The notes under the pieces are model-generated. The model had not been told where the DNA came from. It did not search any database and saw only the letters and a list, made by a program, of their open reading frames with translations. Position numbers and translations under genes: made by a program. From the NCBI GenBank assembly GCA_024195265.1, contig JAJLRJ010000005.1:42774587-42838586 (forward strand): a stretch of 64,000 nucleotides of DNA, given 5' to 3'. Each line of letters starts with the position of its first letter. The first letter of the stretch is position 1. Positions 11,823-26,800 of the stretch are shown here, piece by piece. This DNA is from Dendrophyllia cribrosa (lineage: Eukaryota; Cnidaria; Anthozoa; Scleractinia; Dendrophylliidae).

Positions 11823-14800
11823 AGTCAAACCTGTATATAACGGCCACCCTCGGGACTTGAGGAACTGGCCACTTAATACAGGTGGTCGCTTAATAAAGGA
11901 TCACTAAAAATACTCACTGGGCGTGGTCTAATGTAAATTTTAATGGCGTATCATACAAAAACACTTCATGCAAAGAAACAATAGGACAATCAACACTCTT
12001 TCAAGCGATCAATACTTAAAACAAAGTTCAGTGCCAACTTGTAACTTAACGGTATGAAGTGATTGGACATGTCCCTAAATTGATGGCATTGTGGCTAACC
12101 AAATTTTGAAACGGCCAACAAACAACGGGAAAGTAAAGGGCAAGCGAGTTAACAGAAGTGGAGGTTATGGCCTGGAAATCCCTTGCGAGTATACGTTTGA
12201 AGGAATTTATAACTAAAGAGTGAAGCATAATTATTCAAAACGAACATTTTTTTTTGCGTTCGCGATTTTGTACTGTACTTCAGCACATTGCGGACATCTG
12301 GAAAGCGTTAACGATACTAAACGACCGATTATCAGCTTACATTAGCTTTGCACATGCTATTTCTTTATAGCGATGATAGTTCGCATTTTAAACACAATAA
12401 AATAGCGCATAAAATGACATGTGGCTTAGTTTCCGTTCAAGGTAAAAATAACAAAGAAAAACAAACATAGGACTGCTACAGGGTGACCACGGCCGCTTAA
12501 TAGAGGTGGCCGCCTAATGCAGGTAACAAATACAGCGTTTGTATGAGCGAAAAATTGGGACTTTGAAACCTGGCCGCTTAATAGAGGGTGGCCGCTTAAT
12601 ACAGGGCCGTTATATACAGGTTCGACTGTATAACTTTATTTATCGAGGGTGGAGTATATTAATTACTGGTCACCGAGTAGTTTTCATAATGGCCTCCTAC
12701 AATAAAACTAATATACCGTAATAATTAATTAATTAACTAAATAATCTACTAACATGGATTAGTTAACTACATATGAAATTAGTAAGTTTTACAAATCTTA
12801 AATCTTAAAAGTTTTACAAATCTTAATAGTAAAGGTATTTTAGTATGGCTTTGACTAAAAAAAGTTGAAATCCCAGTGACACTGCCCCGTTAACATGAAG
12901 ATTGACTGTGTTTTCTTGTCAGGTTTACGCACGCTGTGTATAGCAATGGCTGAACTGGAGCCAGAAGAGTTTCAACGATGGAGTGACATTTATTACAAAG
13001 CTTCTACTAGCCTGGAAAACCGAGAACAGAACGTGGACGAAGCTGCAGAACTTATTGAAAAGGTAGACTAGCCGCTTTATAGTGTTTTGTTTTAGTGACC
13101 TTTACAGGGAACCTCCATTGTCAGAACAAATTGACGTTAAATTGTTGGAAATAAAGTCGAAATTTAAAATTTTTAAAAAGCAGGTGCAAATATAATTTTA
13201 GTGTACAAATAAAATGGAATAAATATCGCCTATTTTCGCTTTCGAATTTCCCGCGCGCCGCCATTTTGAATACTTATGACGTGTTACGGTTGCCGCTATA
13301 GAGCGTTTTCACTCACGTGACCTTCAGTCCCGTGGGACTCAAATGACAAAGGCCATGGCAGCCATGTTGGTGTTCCTAACAAAAGAAATTAATTAAAATT
13401 CTTTTGTACGGGAACACCAATATGGCGGCTATGACGTCAAGTGAAAACGCTCTATTGTTAAGAATCGAAGTTCTTTTGTATGCAACAATTGGAGACCCAT
13501 TGGACAACCGTAACACGTCATAAATATTGAAAATGGCGGCGCGCGGGAAATTTAAAAGCAAGAATAGGCGATATTTATAACCATTTTTTTGTACACTAAA
13601 ATTATATTTGCACCTGCTTTTTAAAAGTTTTAAATTTAGACTTTATTTCCAACAATTTAATGTCAATTTGTTATAACAATGGAGGTTCCCTTTAAAGCTG
13701 GATTACCTGCAGCGGTAAAGCACAGCACAGGAAGCCCAACTCATCTCCTCATTTTATGTATTTTTTCTCTCTTTGTTTTTAAAATTACCAAACAGAATTT
13801 GTTCCTGCTGGGTGCCACAGCCATTGAGGACAAGCTACAAGAGGTAATTATATAAAGTTATTTTCTTCTGTTGTAAAACTTACGTGAATAATTTTGATTG
13901 GAAATAAAATGGTTGTGGAATTTTCGGAACGAAATATCAGGAAACTGTACTATTTGTTAGTTTATCCTTTTGGATTTGTTTTGTTCGTAAATGGTAACCA
14001 CTCTCCCGCGTAATTTGCTGTTTTTGGATCAAATGTCATTGTTGAATGGTCCCAACCAGTCGTTTCCTCCATAAGTGCGGGAAAAGTACTGATCCTACAA
14101 ACCAAAGTAACAGTGTACCATGACGTGAATTGTTTGTTCTTTCTATGTCCAGGGTGTCCCCGAAAGCATTGCTGCCCTTGCTGATGCTGATATCAAGATC
14201 TGGGTATTGACGGGTGATAAACAAGAGACCGCCATCAACATCGGTAACGCTTTCCATTTGTTAGGATTAATTTAGCTTTGTTACTGGTGGTCCAGTTCTG
14301 ACCCTCTCCCTTGTCACACAACGTTACGCTCACAGCAGCGTTACTTTACAAATTGCAGGTTTTACATGTATTCACCCGTAAAATAGTCATGTGCAGTATT
14401 TCACGTAATCTTGCAGAACTATTTTGGGTAATATTGCTAGCTAGCGTGTTCCAGGCGTTAAGATTGTGGGGCCAGCAAGAAGCGAAAAACCGGCGCGCAA
14501 ACGAGCGGGGGAAAAGCAGTGAAATTGAGGAGAAGGGGTGCTCTCTTTTGCTCCTATCCCCCTTTGTCAGCACTCGCAATATTTTTCCTTCTGTGCACCT
14601 CTTATCCTTCGCTCCTCACTATCTGAACACCTGGAACAGGCTAAATATTGCAAGAATTGTTTCACCCTGTGTCCAAGCCGTATGTCCTCAATGTCTCCTT
14701 AAAAATGTTGCGTTTCCATCTATTTTAGGTTATGCATGTCGTTTGCTTACTGCTAAGATGAAGTTGCTGATCTGTGGCGAAGAAACGCTTGATGTAAGTT

Positions 14801-17800
14801 GGGCCTTGTTTTAAACAACGATTTTTCAAAGTGGGCAATTATATTGAATACTTTCCCAGTTTCCCGTTTCACTAGGTTGATTACTCAGGAAATACGATGT
14901 ATACCGTCATCTCATGATCTTTTGTGTAAACCAATCCCTACTTTAGCAGATAGTTTCTTCTGTTTCTTTCTACCTCTCTTTCATATTACATGCCTCTTAA
15001 TATGTTTAATGGCTATGCCACTTGTTGCCTTTAGCCAGCCCCGACTTTTCACGAAAGCACGCCACGAGATCCTCTGGTACCCAGTTATATCTCTTCTTGA
15101 GTGCTACTATAAACTTGTGTGTGTTTGTTGATGTTTTTAGGGTACACGTGAATGGCTGAATGAACATCTAAGAAGTATCGGTCGAGGAACATCACATAAG
15201 AAACCACCAACCATAAGGGTGAGAATTACGGTTAAGGTTTAAAGTTGTGTTACATTGAAACTGGTAATGTTTGATGCGATATCACCTGCGTATGGTTTTC
15301 ATGCAAACTGGGCATTTTTGGCACGTTGTTTACAAGTTCATCTGTTTTTTTTTTTTCAGGATGACTTGGGACTTATCATTACTGGCAAGGTATGGTTTTA
15401 ATTTGACTTTTCTTTCAAGAACATAACTTTCACATTGCAGGGATATTGGTGGTCAAAACCTTTTTTTTAATCAGAAAATTTGCAGCATGGCTTTCAAAGT
15501 TCAAACGTAATGCTGTCCTCTGATGTTGTAATGTAAGGCTTTTTTCTAACAGAGAACAGTAATTATTTAACAACTATTCACCGAAGTGGAGGTGGGCAGT
15601 CCACCACTACCCACCTACCCACCTACACTGAGGTGAATAATTGTTTTAGTATATACTGAAACAGTGAGATAATATAACGAAAATGATGCTTTTTAACTCA
15701 TTTATTCCTGTCAACGATTACAATTTTCGCGCGCAAATTGCTGGGAGGTAAATAGCACTTGCTATTCCGAGTTTCAGTAGCCAATCAGAGAGCGACAACA
15801 ATGCTATCCACTGTTTCAGTATATACTAAATCCAATTAGCCAATCATGTACGACAGAAACATCGAAAAAAACATTTAGAATTCCAAGTAAAAAAAAAAAA
15901 CATTCAACTGCTGCCAAGCGCAGGAAAACACATAACCTGTACCAAGCGCAGGAAAACACATAACCTGTACCAAGCGTGGGAAAGTACGTAACCTGTATCA
16001 AGCGTGGGAAAACACGTAACCTGTACCAAGCGCGGGAAAACACATAACCTGTACCAAGCGCGGGAAAACACGTAACCTGTACCAAGCGCGGGAAAACACA
16101 TAACCTGTACCAAGCGCGGGAAAACGCGTAACCTGTGCCAAGCTCAGGAAAACGCATAACCTGTACCAAGTGCGGGAAAACTTGTAATCGGTGCAAAGCA
16201 CTGGAAAATGCCAGTAATACGTGTAACAAATGGTTTTAATATTTCTCCTAATTTGTTGAAAAACAGCTGGTTTCCTAACATCAGGTTAATCAATTCATAA
16301 CGGTATTTTGCATTTTCTAGACCCTCTTACATGGATTGTCAGACGAATTGAAAATGAGTTTCTTGGATCTTGCGCTCAGCTGCAAGGCTGTTATTTGTTG
16401 CAGGTTGGCTAACGTTGTGTCCTTTTCTCTTTTTTTTCCATCCCCCCCCCCCCCCCCCAACTGTCCTACTCAGCAAAAAAAAGAATAGTTGCAAACTGCT
16501 ACTCAGTATAAGGTTCGATTTGATCACAACATTAGGATTTCATCCAGACTTAAAAGTGAATCACCTTCAGGCTTGTGTGTTATAATAAACGATAGAGCAT
16601 GAAAGTACTGCTCAGTAGCTTTCATTTGAATGGTCATACTTTAGGAGTTCAAACACAGACTCGAAAGTTAGAACCACCTTGTACAGCATAATAAACAGTA
16701 CCACAGGACCGAAGTACTGCTCAATAGCTTTCATTTGAATGGTCACACTTTAGGACTTCATCTACAGACTCAAAAGTTAGAACCACCTTGTACAGCATAA
16801 TAAACAGTACCACAGGAAAGTACTGCTCAATAGCTTTCATTGAATGGTCACACTTTAGGATTTCATCCACAGACAACAATGCATGTCTCAAGAATTTCCT
16901 CTAGGAGAGGGATAACTAAGTAAACAGTACATTGTATATTGTCGTAACCAATGTTGTTGTATCTCTAGAGTGTCTCCTCTACAAAAGGCCCAAGTGGTTA
17001 AACTCGTCAAACAACACGTGAAAGACGCCATAACTCTGGCTATTGGCGATGGAGCTAACGATGTCGGCATGATTCAGGTCAGAAAATGATCAATATCTAA
17101 TATCTCCTTTCAGTATGAATATTAACTATACAGGTGATGAGAATTACACACTCAGCCGTAACCTTGATGTATCACCAAATCCTTTCACAGACCGTCGTGC
17201 ATGTTTTAGTATATTTTATTATTCTTTATTTTTTTCTATTCTCGGTCATCTATTTTGTTATCTATTTTGTAACATAACCATATCTTAACCCTTAAGCCGA
17301 ATCTTATGTTTTGTAGGCAGCGCATGTTGGCGTAGGGATCAGTGGAGTTGAAGGCCTGCAGGCAGCCAGCGCTTCAGATTACGCCATAGCACAGGTAACC
17401 CAATGTTTTTCTGAAGTCAAAGATGAACAAAAGATGGCGAAAGTTTAAATTCTTGTCCGCGTTTGACCGGCAAGTCTTATGCGCTCTCATTGACTTGCAT
17501 GTACACTCAGAGAGTAATAGACTCGTTGAAGCTCGATCACGTTTAATGAGGGTTTTGCGATTATCATGCCTCTTTCGGTTTCAGGCTACACAGTAGCACG
17601 GGTAATGACATTTTAATGAATGAAGCAACCAAAAGAAGACTGGAGCAGTACCATGCTGAGAAGACTCAAAAACACAGAAATATTTTTCCATTGCTGTTAG
17701 CACTTTAGTGGGCCTGAATTATTTCTAACTCGTGAAAACGCGAAGCTTTTAACGAGTTATAGGAGTTAGCGACAAAATTCACTCGATCTGTCGGTCAATG

Positions 17801-20800
17801 GGCTGTTAACATTGAGCCCGCAATATGCAATGGTCACCTGCCTTACCCATGAGGACGGCGTTGGAGGGAGGGGAGGGTGGGGAATTGGGCGCAGGGGGAT
17901 AGGGGGGTGGGGGGCTGGGGGGTCGGGGATCAATGGAGCAAAACGCCTAGGAGAGAGTAGGGTGCGAATGTTTTGTTTTCACGAGTTAGCTCACAGGTCC
18001 TTTAATTTTTGTTGTCTTGGAGTAAAGCCACACTGACAGTCTAATTGTTATTGTGGGCTTGCGTAAAACATCTCTTCGCCATTGCTCATTGTGCTGAATA
18101 GTTTTTACCTTTTTTCTTTTGGCTTCAGTTCCGTTATTTGAACAAACTGTTGTTTGTTCATGGAGCGTGGAGCTATCAGCGCCTAGCAAAGCTCATCCTG
18201 TATTCCTTCTACAAAAACGTTTGTCTGTATGTGATTGAGGTGAGTAACTGTTGACTCTGCGTTTCATAGAGCGATTTTCGTACGACATTGAAAAACGGTT
18301 TCCCTGAGTGTTCATCCGCCAGTAGTTGAAAAGATCAAAACAAGTTTTGCCCGTTTTCCCGCTAAAGTATCCCTTATATGGAAAGAGCCTTGCACGATTA
18401 ACCAATCAGAATGTTGGAAAGCGAGTGACGTCAAAGAGAATAGCTACTTTCGATTCGCTTTGCTTTGCGTGTTCACTAAACCATATAACCAAAAGCCACG
18501 CGTGTTTGCCTCCGTTTGCTTAACCAATCAAATTGCTTCCTTCCAGTTTGTTTGTTGTTTTTGTTGTGTTCACGCATAATCATTTCAAGGTCATCCAAGA
18601 AAATTACTCTATCAACGTTCTTAACACCAAATATTTTCGCTACGATTCAAGCTACCAAACCGCCGGAATGTCACGCAGTTTCTATTGCATGGCGTAAACT
18701 AAAAGTATTACTCTTTTCCCCTTGATGTGATATTTCTTTTTTTTTATTCAGCTTTGGTTTGCGCTTGATAACGGGTTTTCAGGTCAAATTCTGTTTGACA
18801 AGTGGTGCATTGGAATCTACAATGTGGTAAGTTTTCTTAGTGCGCTTTATTACTTCTTTCTCTTTGTGCTCTTTTCTTTTGTCTTGAGTTCTGTATTAAG
18901 GTGATTCCATTGAAAAAGAAGGAATTTTTACGATTTTCTAAAACTTGGTCCAGATGGTAATTATGTTATGAGCATCACAAAAATGAAATAAAAAATAGGG
19001 GTCACCGTGCTCGTTTTTGCACAACATGGATGGCCATTATAGTAACTATACGACCCGCGAGGTTTCATTACTGAACCCTAGTAATCAGAAAGGGGACTAT
19101 AATTTCTAAAAAAAAAATCATTGCTTGGATTAAAATAATAAAGCAGTTCAACAAAATGGACTTTGATCTTACATTATAAACTATTTTAGTTGACTAGGAA
19201 TTAAGATTGTGAAAGAAATTAAAGAATTCTCGGCGTGCGCGCATACCCAACACTACCTGAAGACGTGTTCTTTACAGCATTCAAATACAAATATTTCAAA
19301 GCAGAATTTTTAACTTTTCTTTAAATCGCGATATATTGTAGTCAACCGTGTGTCATTTAAATTTCTGCATTAAAAATTGGGGGTCACCGTGCTCATTGTC
19401 AAGCTATTGTTCCCGACCAGCGCGAAATCCTCTTTGTAATTGAATCCTTTAAGGAAACCCTCTTGCTTCGGAGTGCGCGCGCGCTCGTGCACGCGCAAAT
19501 GACGCAATTTATTATGCGCAGTAGTGATGCGCAATGCAAAACTAGGGAATCACCTTAAGTAATGCCAGAAACCCATAAGTGGGTTGAAACGTGCAACTTC
19601 CTCTTGTACGCTTCAAAACAAGCTTTCGATTATTCAATTTGCTAAGAAGCTGTCACAGCCATATTTGGAAAATCAAGACAAAAATATTAACCAATCAATT
19701 CGCTAGAACAACTTGCTTCCAATCTCCCTGGACCGAGGGGTTTCCAAATATGGTACTAAGCAAAAAATGAATATTCGGAGGCTGTGAATGCGCGTTACAC
19801 GTTTCAACCCACTTATGGGTTTCTGGTAATGCTTTACATAAGAACTATAGTAATTAACTTCATTGTTCTGCGGCAATGGCTCTTTCCCACATAGAATATC
19901 TTTGATTTTAAGAATAGAGAAGGAGCTGATGGTTCATAATTATATTTCATTATAAAAATACAGAAAATCCATTTGCGTCAAATATATTTTAGAAAATGTT
20001 CGTGCTTAACCAATCAGTATAGCAGAAGACAATAGCTACTAATTTTGCTTCTTTGATGAAGTTCCCCAAATACAATATCTTTTAAAAATTGCATGTTGTG
20101 CGATTGGGCCTCAAAATACTTGAAACCTTAAAAAATTTAGACTTTATGCACCTTGAACCTTAACTTTTTAGCGGTTTTTGAGTCTAGGCCAATGAGATCA
20201 CTAGTTTTAACAATAAAAATAGTTGACATTCCATCGTGCATTGCCGTTCAGCACTATCCTTCTTATGCGGAACATTAATATATTACTTAAATGTAAATGA
20301 ACTCTTGGTTCTTGGAGATAATAGGGAGCTTTAGATTTGAATACGAGTACGAGATTGAGTACGAGTACGACTTTTGAATTTAAAGCCAGTCACGTCCCCA
20401 GAGCTGTCGGTCCTTCCTGTTGCAAACCAGAAGATAATAAGACTCTTGGTATAAAATTTGTGTGGTAAATGGTTATTAGAGCACGCGAACTAAGTTTTAA
20501 AAGTCGTACTCGTACTCAATCTCGTACTCGTTGTCCGATTTAAAGTCCCCTAATTACAGATGACAGAATGCGCATTGAACAATGAATATGATCTAAGCAT
20601 GGGAACTAGAAAGTTGTCATTTTAGAGTTATTATAAATTTTTGTAGTTGATCATTACTCTGAGTGAGTTATTTCCTGTTACTGCAGGTTTTCACATCAGT
20701 TCCTCCTTTGGCTATCGGACTATTTGATCGTACAGTGTCTTCTGATAGCATGCTGAAATACCCCAAGCTGTACAAGGCATCACAAAATGCTGAGATATAC

Positions 20801-23800
20801 AACAGCAAGGTACATGTAAGGGCACAACCCCAAACTCAATGTCGGTACAATTTGCCCCCAGACAAAGTTGGGTGTTAGGCCTTAATACTGTCAATCAGTG
20901 CTTAAACCTAAAGTCCCGGCTAAACGTTCCAACATACCTTATTACTTGGGCGTAGCGACCAAGTATTAAAATGCAGTTTGGTCGTCCACAAATGTGCAGT
21001 ATTGCGCAACTCTAGGGACGCGGGATTATTCAAACCTTCACCGCGGACACACGTCCGAGGCGTTTTTCGTTTTATTTGGTGGGATTCATTTAGAATTAAG
21101 TGGAAACGTGGGCAAGGATGTATAAAATAATTAGTTTATGTAACTATCTTTTCATCTTTCCGGCTCAAAATAACGAGCTTCCTTTCGATCGTTGAAAACT
21201 GATCAAAACGCTTCGTGCCTGAGCAAAATTGTGTTGGCAAATGGCGCCGACAGTTCTGCGGTTCGTAGTTTTCAAACGCTTAGAACTTTTTTTAGTAAAC
21301 TTACAAAACGTTTAGTGAGTTGACAATGTATTGTCAATATATGAAACTTTTAATAAACAGTGAAAATGACAACCTTAACTTTGAAGTACTTTGGTTAACT
21401 TTTGCAAATTTCTCTCGTTTGACCGCGGTGGAGTACACCTGTTGTTTGTTGATGCGAGGCGAACGTCACAAAGTGCGAGTTGTGTTTTCTCTGTTGCATC
21501 TAACAGTTTCATGTTCAATATGCGTAAGGAACTTACTCAAGAAGACACTGCGAAAGTATTTGACACTCGCGATTAATTGTACGATACCTTCATGACGGAA
21601 ACCCGCTAAAACATGTTAAAACGAACATGAAGAAGATAATTTAGACGAATACATACATAGCGTTTATTTAATAAGAAGTCAACAGTGGACAGCGAAGGAA
21701 GAAATATAAGCGTGGTAGGAATCCCAATTAATTTCACTTCTTTCGGTTGTTTGCCTTTCATTAATTTTTATTTCGTGAAGTTGAAAGAACAGAACAGACA
21801 ACTGAAACTTTGAGTGCAAAAATTCACCGCCGAGAGAAGATGTAAACAATGCACGCGGTGTCTTGCGAGACGTTTCTTACGAGTTTTGCTTCCGCTAGTG
21901 AATGTTTCTCGGGCGAAAATAACCTAAAAGCGATCACTTTTTCATTTCATTTTCTTTTCTGTGTTTCGGATACAGAGGAGTAAAAGCTGGATATATTTTC
22001 GTGTGTCTGATTGAGAGATGTTTTTCGAAACAGCTGCGTTATGCGTTACTGGAAAGGTTTCAAATTACTTTCACATTATGCAAATTGCAACATTTTTACC
22101 TCAACTGAAAAAATATATTTCAAAGGGCTAAATTTGTTTCTCTCCTCCTAAATTATCACTTCTGTCGTTAACTTTGATTAAATTTATAAGTTTCATTCCA
22201 ACTTTATTATAATAACGGCGGGAATACTTCCAGCAAAACTTTCAATTGGAAAAGTTGTTTTGACCTCGGGTCAATTACATCATGGCTTCGAAAGGCCACT
22301 TTGTGGTTACATTTGCTTCACTTCAAAAGTGTCGGAAACACAGACCAGCTAGTTACAAGATTTAGCTAAAACCAATAACAACCATCGGGAAACTCTGACA
22401 TACGGCCTTTTTGTCAACGGTAAGTACAAAGTAGACATCGATTTGTATTTTTCAGTATGTACTCGTCTTTTGACACAGTGGACACGCTACTTTAATAATT
22501 TGCGTGCGATCTCACACGCTAAGTGTACTGTGTCTTCTTGTTTTAGACGGTTAACGCGCTTCTTTGTTAGACTACTCACACTATCCGAATACTCCCAATC
22601 ATCAAACCGTGAAATGACGTGCATGCAAATTCCCAAGACAACTATTCTCCAATATGCCTAATACAACGACGCCCAAGTATACGCTCCCACAGCGTCTTGT
22701 TCTTACTAAATTTCGCGCGTACAAAATTTCGCGATTTTAGCGTTTTGGAAAAAATCGCGAAAATTAATACTCGCGAAATTTAATACCTTATTATACTGTA
22801 TGAGAAAAGAATACAAAAATTATAAAGGTCGAGGAGATCTTCGGCGCTTTGACTCAAGAACCTCAACATTGACGAAGCAGAAAGCGCGTAACTCTTGATA
22901 TTATTTTCTCTCGGTAAGTGTTTTATATATTAGCTATTTTGTGAACATTACTTAGGGCTTGAGAAATTAAAGAAATGGCAAAATCGCGATATTAAATACG
23001 CTTTTGTTTATTTTTTTCCTGGAATCGCAAAAAATAGTACTCGCGAAATACAGCTACCGAATTTTCGCGAAATTAAGTAGGCGCGAAAATTAGTAAGAAT
23101 AAGGTATGTTGGATGACATTGTTGGATGCCCAGATTAACTTCCTAACATGTTGGCCAACATTTGTTGGATGGCATCGTTGGACGTGCGGCTTAAGGTTCC
23201 AACGTTGTTGTTCAACATTCGTTAATGTTGGATGGCATCGTTGGACGCGCGGCTAAACGTCCCAACATTGTTGTTCAACATTTGTTGGATGGCATCGTTG
23301 GACGCGCGGCTAAACGTTCCAACATTGTTGTTCAACATTTGTTTATGTTGGATGGCATTGTTGGACGCGCGGCTAAACGTTCCAACATTGTTGTCCAACA
23401 TTTGTTAATGTTGGATGGCATCGTTGGACGCGCGGCTAAATGTCCCAACATTGTTGTCCAACATTTGTTGGATGGCATCGTTGGACGCGCGGCTAAACGT
23501 TCCAACATTGCATTGTTGTTCAACATTTGTTAATGTTGGATGGCATTGTTGGACGCGCGGCAAAACGTTCCAACATTGTTGCCAAACATTTGTTGGATGG
23601 CATTGTTGGACGCGCGGCTAAACGTTCCAACATTGTTGTCCAACATTTGTTAATGTTGGATGGCATTGTTGGATGCGCGGCTAAACGTCCCGACATTGTT
23701 GTCCAACATTTGTTGGATGGCATCGTTGGACGCGCGGCTAAACGTTCCAACATTGTTGTTCAACATTTGTTAATGTTGGATGGCATTGTTGGACGCGCGG

Positions 23801-26800
23801 CAAAACGTTCCAACATTGTTGCCAAACATTTGTTGGATGGCATTGTTGGACGCGCGGCTAAACGTTCCAACATTGTTGTCCAACATTTGTTAATGTTGGA
23901 TGGCATTGTTGGATGCGCGGCTAAACGTCCCGACATTGTTGTCCAACATTTGTTGGATGGCATCGTTGGACGCGCGGCAAAACGTTCCAACATTGTTGCC
24001 CAACATTTGTTGGACGAGTGGCTGAAACGTGATTGGCTGTTGCTAGCATTGTTGTTTTGGAAAGCCGGCTAAACGTTCAAGCATTTTTTGGGCCTGACAA
24101 AATGTTGGGGAAAATATTTGATAAAAAAAAAAAAACATCCATCCAACAAAAAATGTTTAATGGTCATACTTCATCTAACATGGGGTGCTTAAAGGGGCTC
24201 TGTCACCATTTTTAGTGTTACTTTAAAAAGCCAAAAGTTATATCAGTGAAAACACAAAAATAAGAGTCCAGTTTTGTTTCAAATTATTCTACTAGTGCTC
24301 TAAGAGTAAAAATAAGTGTCTTGGGCTGCAGATGGCCAGGATGGAAATGGATTGTATCTTTTTTATAGACCATTTTCTGAACAGATGTTCAAGGGGACTG
24401 ATTGTCCCCTTGTTCGTTTTTCTAAGGGACAATGTAAATTGCAGTGTGGGATTGGCGCAATGGTGCGGCCTGGCTCAAACCCTGTGTGTGTTTAGCCGGG
24501 GCTTAACACACAACTGCATTTGCCATTCTGTGTCTGGTTGTTCGAAAGCCGACTAACTATAATTCAGGATTAAAAGTTAACCACAGGTTTCAGTTCTCTT
24601 GTTAAGACTGAAGACGATTATTTTAAAGTCCGTTTGGCTGTGACTAAGTTGTCTATATGTCCGGAGCGATTTGCCCATATGCCCATAAACCAGTTGAGCC
24701 TTACATTATATATCAACAGACGAAACACTAACTGTGAGTAAATTTTTGTAGGTATTTTGGATGTGGATCGCGGCTTCTGTTTATCATTCTCTTCTGCTGT
24801 TCTATTTGCCCTGTTTTATGCTCAGACACGGTGAGTACTTGCTACAGTTCACATTTTTTTATGTACCAGCATGTTGTTTCAAACCAGTCAGTTTTCGCTT
24901 CACTCTCATATTTCCTTCGTTAAAAAAACGCAAACGATATTATTAGGAACATTGTTGTTCATTTCTCATTTCTTTGTTCCTTTTTTGCCCTTTTTAGAGG
25001 CTCCATTCAGTGATGGAGAAGTTGTAGGCGAGTGGTTCCTAGGAAACGTCGTTTACACGGTATGTTTACACTACTCACACTACACTATAATTAGTAAACT
25101 GGTTTTGTTGGTAAGATTAGCGTAGTATGAAGTTTACACGATATTTTTTATTTTTTATTTTTTATTTATTTATTTATGCAAAACATTTACGTAACAAGCA
25201 GATTTGAAAGGTTACAATACAAAGGAATACATGACAAGATGTTACAACAATACACTACACTAGACATTCCGAGACTGGGTTGGCATTGGCGATTTCAATT
25301 TTTGTTTATAGTCTGAAGCTGCACTAATCATTTAGTAACTCTATATAGTAGTTAACAATATATTTTAAATTATATAATACTTATATTTTATTTTACAGAG
25401 GGGATTTTTCTAGATGAAATCTACAGTTTAATTTAACAAATTCCTCTAAAGATAGGTTTTTCTGTGCTAGTTTTTGGGTATAGAGGTAATATTTAGCAAA
25501 GAGGAGAGTACAGTTTAAGTTATTGGTAATCAGGTCAGTCTTGGAGGTGGAGCTCGTGCCGAAGAGAATTTCCGTTGGGAATAAGGAGAAAGAGGTGCCA
25601 TTTTCTTTGTTAAACCACTTAATAACTTCCAAGAAAAACTCTTTAGACCAGTGACAATTTGAAAAAGTGTGAATAATGGAATCATTTTCGCGACAGTAAA
25701 TGCAAAGCATATCATTTTTAATACCAAATAAATGCAGTTCTCTTTTTGTAACAACTATTCTGTGCAAAAGTTTGAAGTAAATTTCTCTCAGCTTGTTTTC
25801 TCTAGAAATATATTTTACACGACTAAAAAAAGAGTCAATCCGCACCAAGTCTGGCTGTAAATCTCTCTCCCACTTTACGCTTGCCTTCAATACTTGCTTG
25901 TCCTTATTTATCAAAAGCCAGTAGTAATCCCTGTTTTTTTAATTTAAGTAAATTTATGGTAGTATCCCGAGACAGCTGAAACTCATATTCTGAAAGAAGA
26001 ATAGTTTTATCTAGGCATTTTATCCTTGCCTTAATAATGAGGGTCTGAGGTATTGCAGATACAACTTGCATGTATGTTAGGAAATTACAACTGAGTTTGT
26101 ATTTTCGGATGAACTCAGCGTAAGGGAGAATTTTTCCATCCGCCTTCAACAGATCGTGGATAAAAATAATATTACTACTGAACCAGCTCCGATAAAAGAT
26201 AGTTTGACTGTTAATTCGAATTTCTTTGTTATTAAATAGAATCAATTCCTGATCGGATTCTGGATTATAAGATGCTTTAAGTTCAGAGAAATATAGTAAG
26301 ATCTGCTTGTAGAAGTTCGGGAATTTTGCCTGCTCGAGGAACTTTTCATCATAGTTACAGTGCAACAGGAATTTTAAGCCACCATATTTATCAAAATAAT
26401 AGTTTGGTATAACCTTCCAGGATTCACTGCCCATTTGGTCGTTTATTAAAAATGTCGGGATCCATGCCAATTTGAGTGATTTGGACATAGTTTCTATGCT
26501 AGGCGCACGTAGACCTCCATTGTCGTAGTCTTGAAACATGACTTTACGATTGATTTTGTCTTTCTTGTTTTTCCATATAAATTTAAATATCATAGAATTA
26601 ACATCTTGAATGCATTTTTTAGGGATATCAAGAATCGAAGTAGAATGAACCAGCTGCGAAATGCCAAGGCTTTTAGTTATAAGACATCTTCCAAATAGTG
26701 TAAGGTTTCGGGACTGCCAGATGCCATGAATAGTATCTATTTTTTGAATTTTTTTCTTTAAAATTGTATTGGTCATTTTTTTTTTTCATCATAGGATATA

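Noticed and set aside
15914..16205. CRISPR-like regular repeats
   Set aside because: 28-bp units are contiguous with no unique spacers, and the genome is eukaryotic.
15816..16229. 137-codon minus ORF and two shadows
   Set aside because: Produced by a 28-bp tandem repeat open in all three frames.
23225..24072. Long plus and minus ORFs (up to 181 codons)
   Set aside because: Satellite units without stop codons; the same peptide recurs and the antisense frames are open too.
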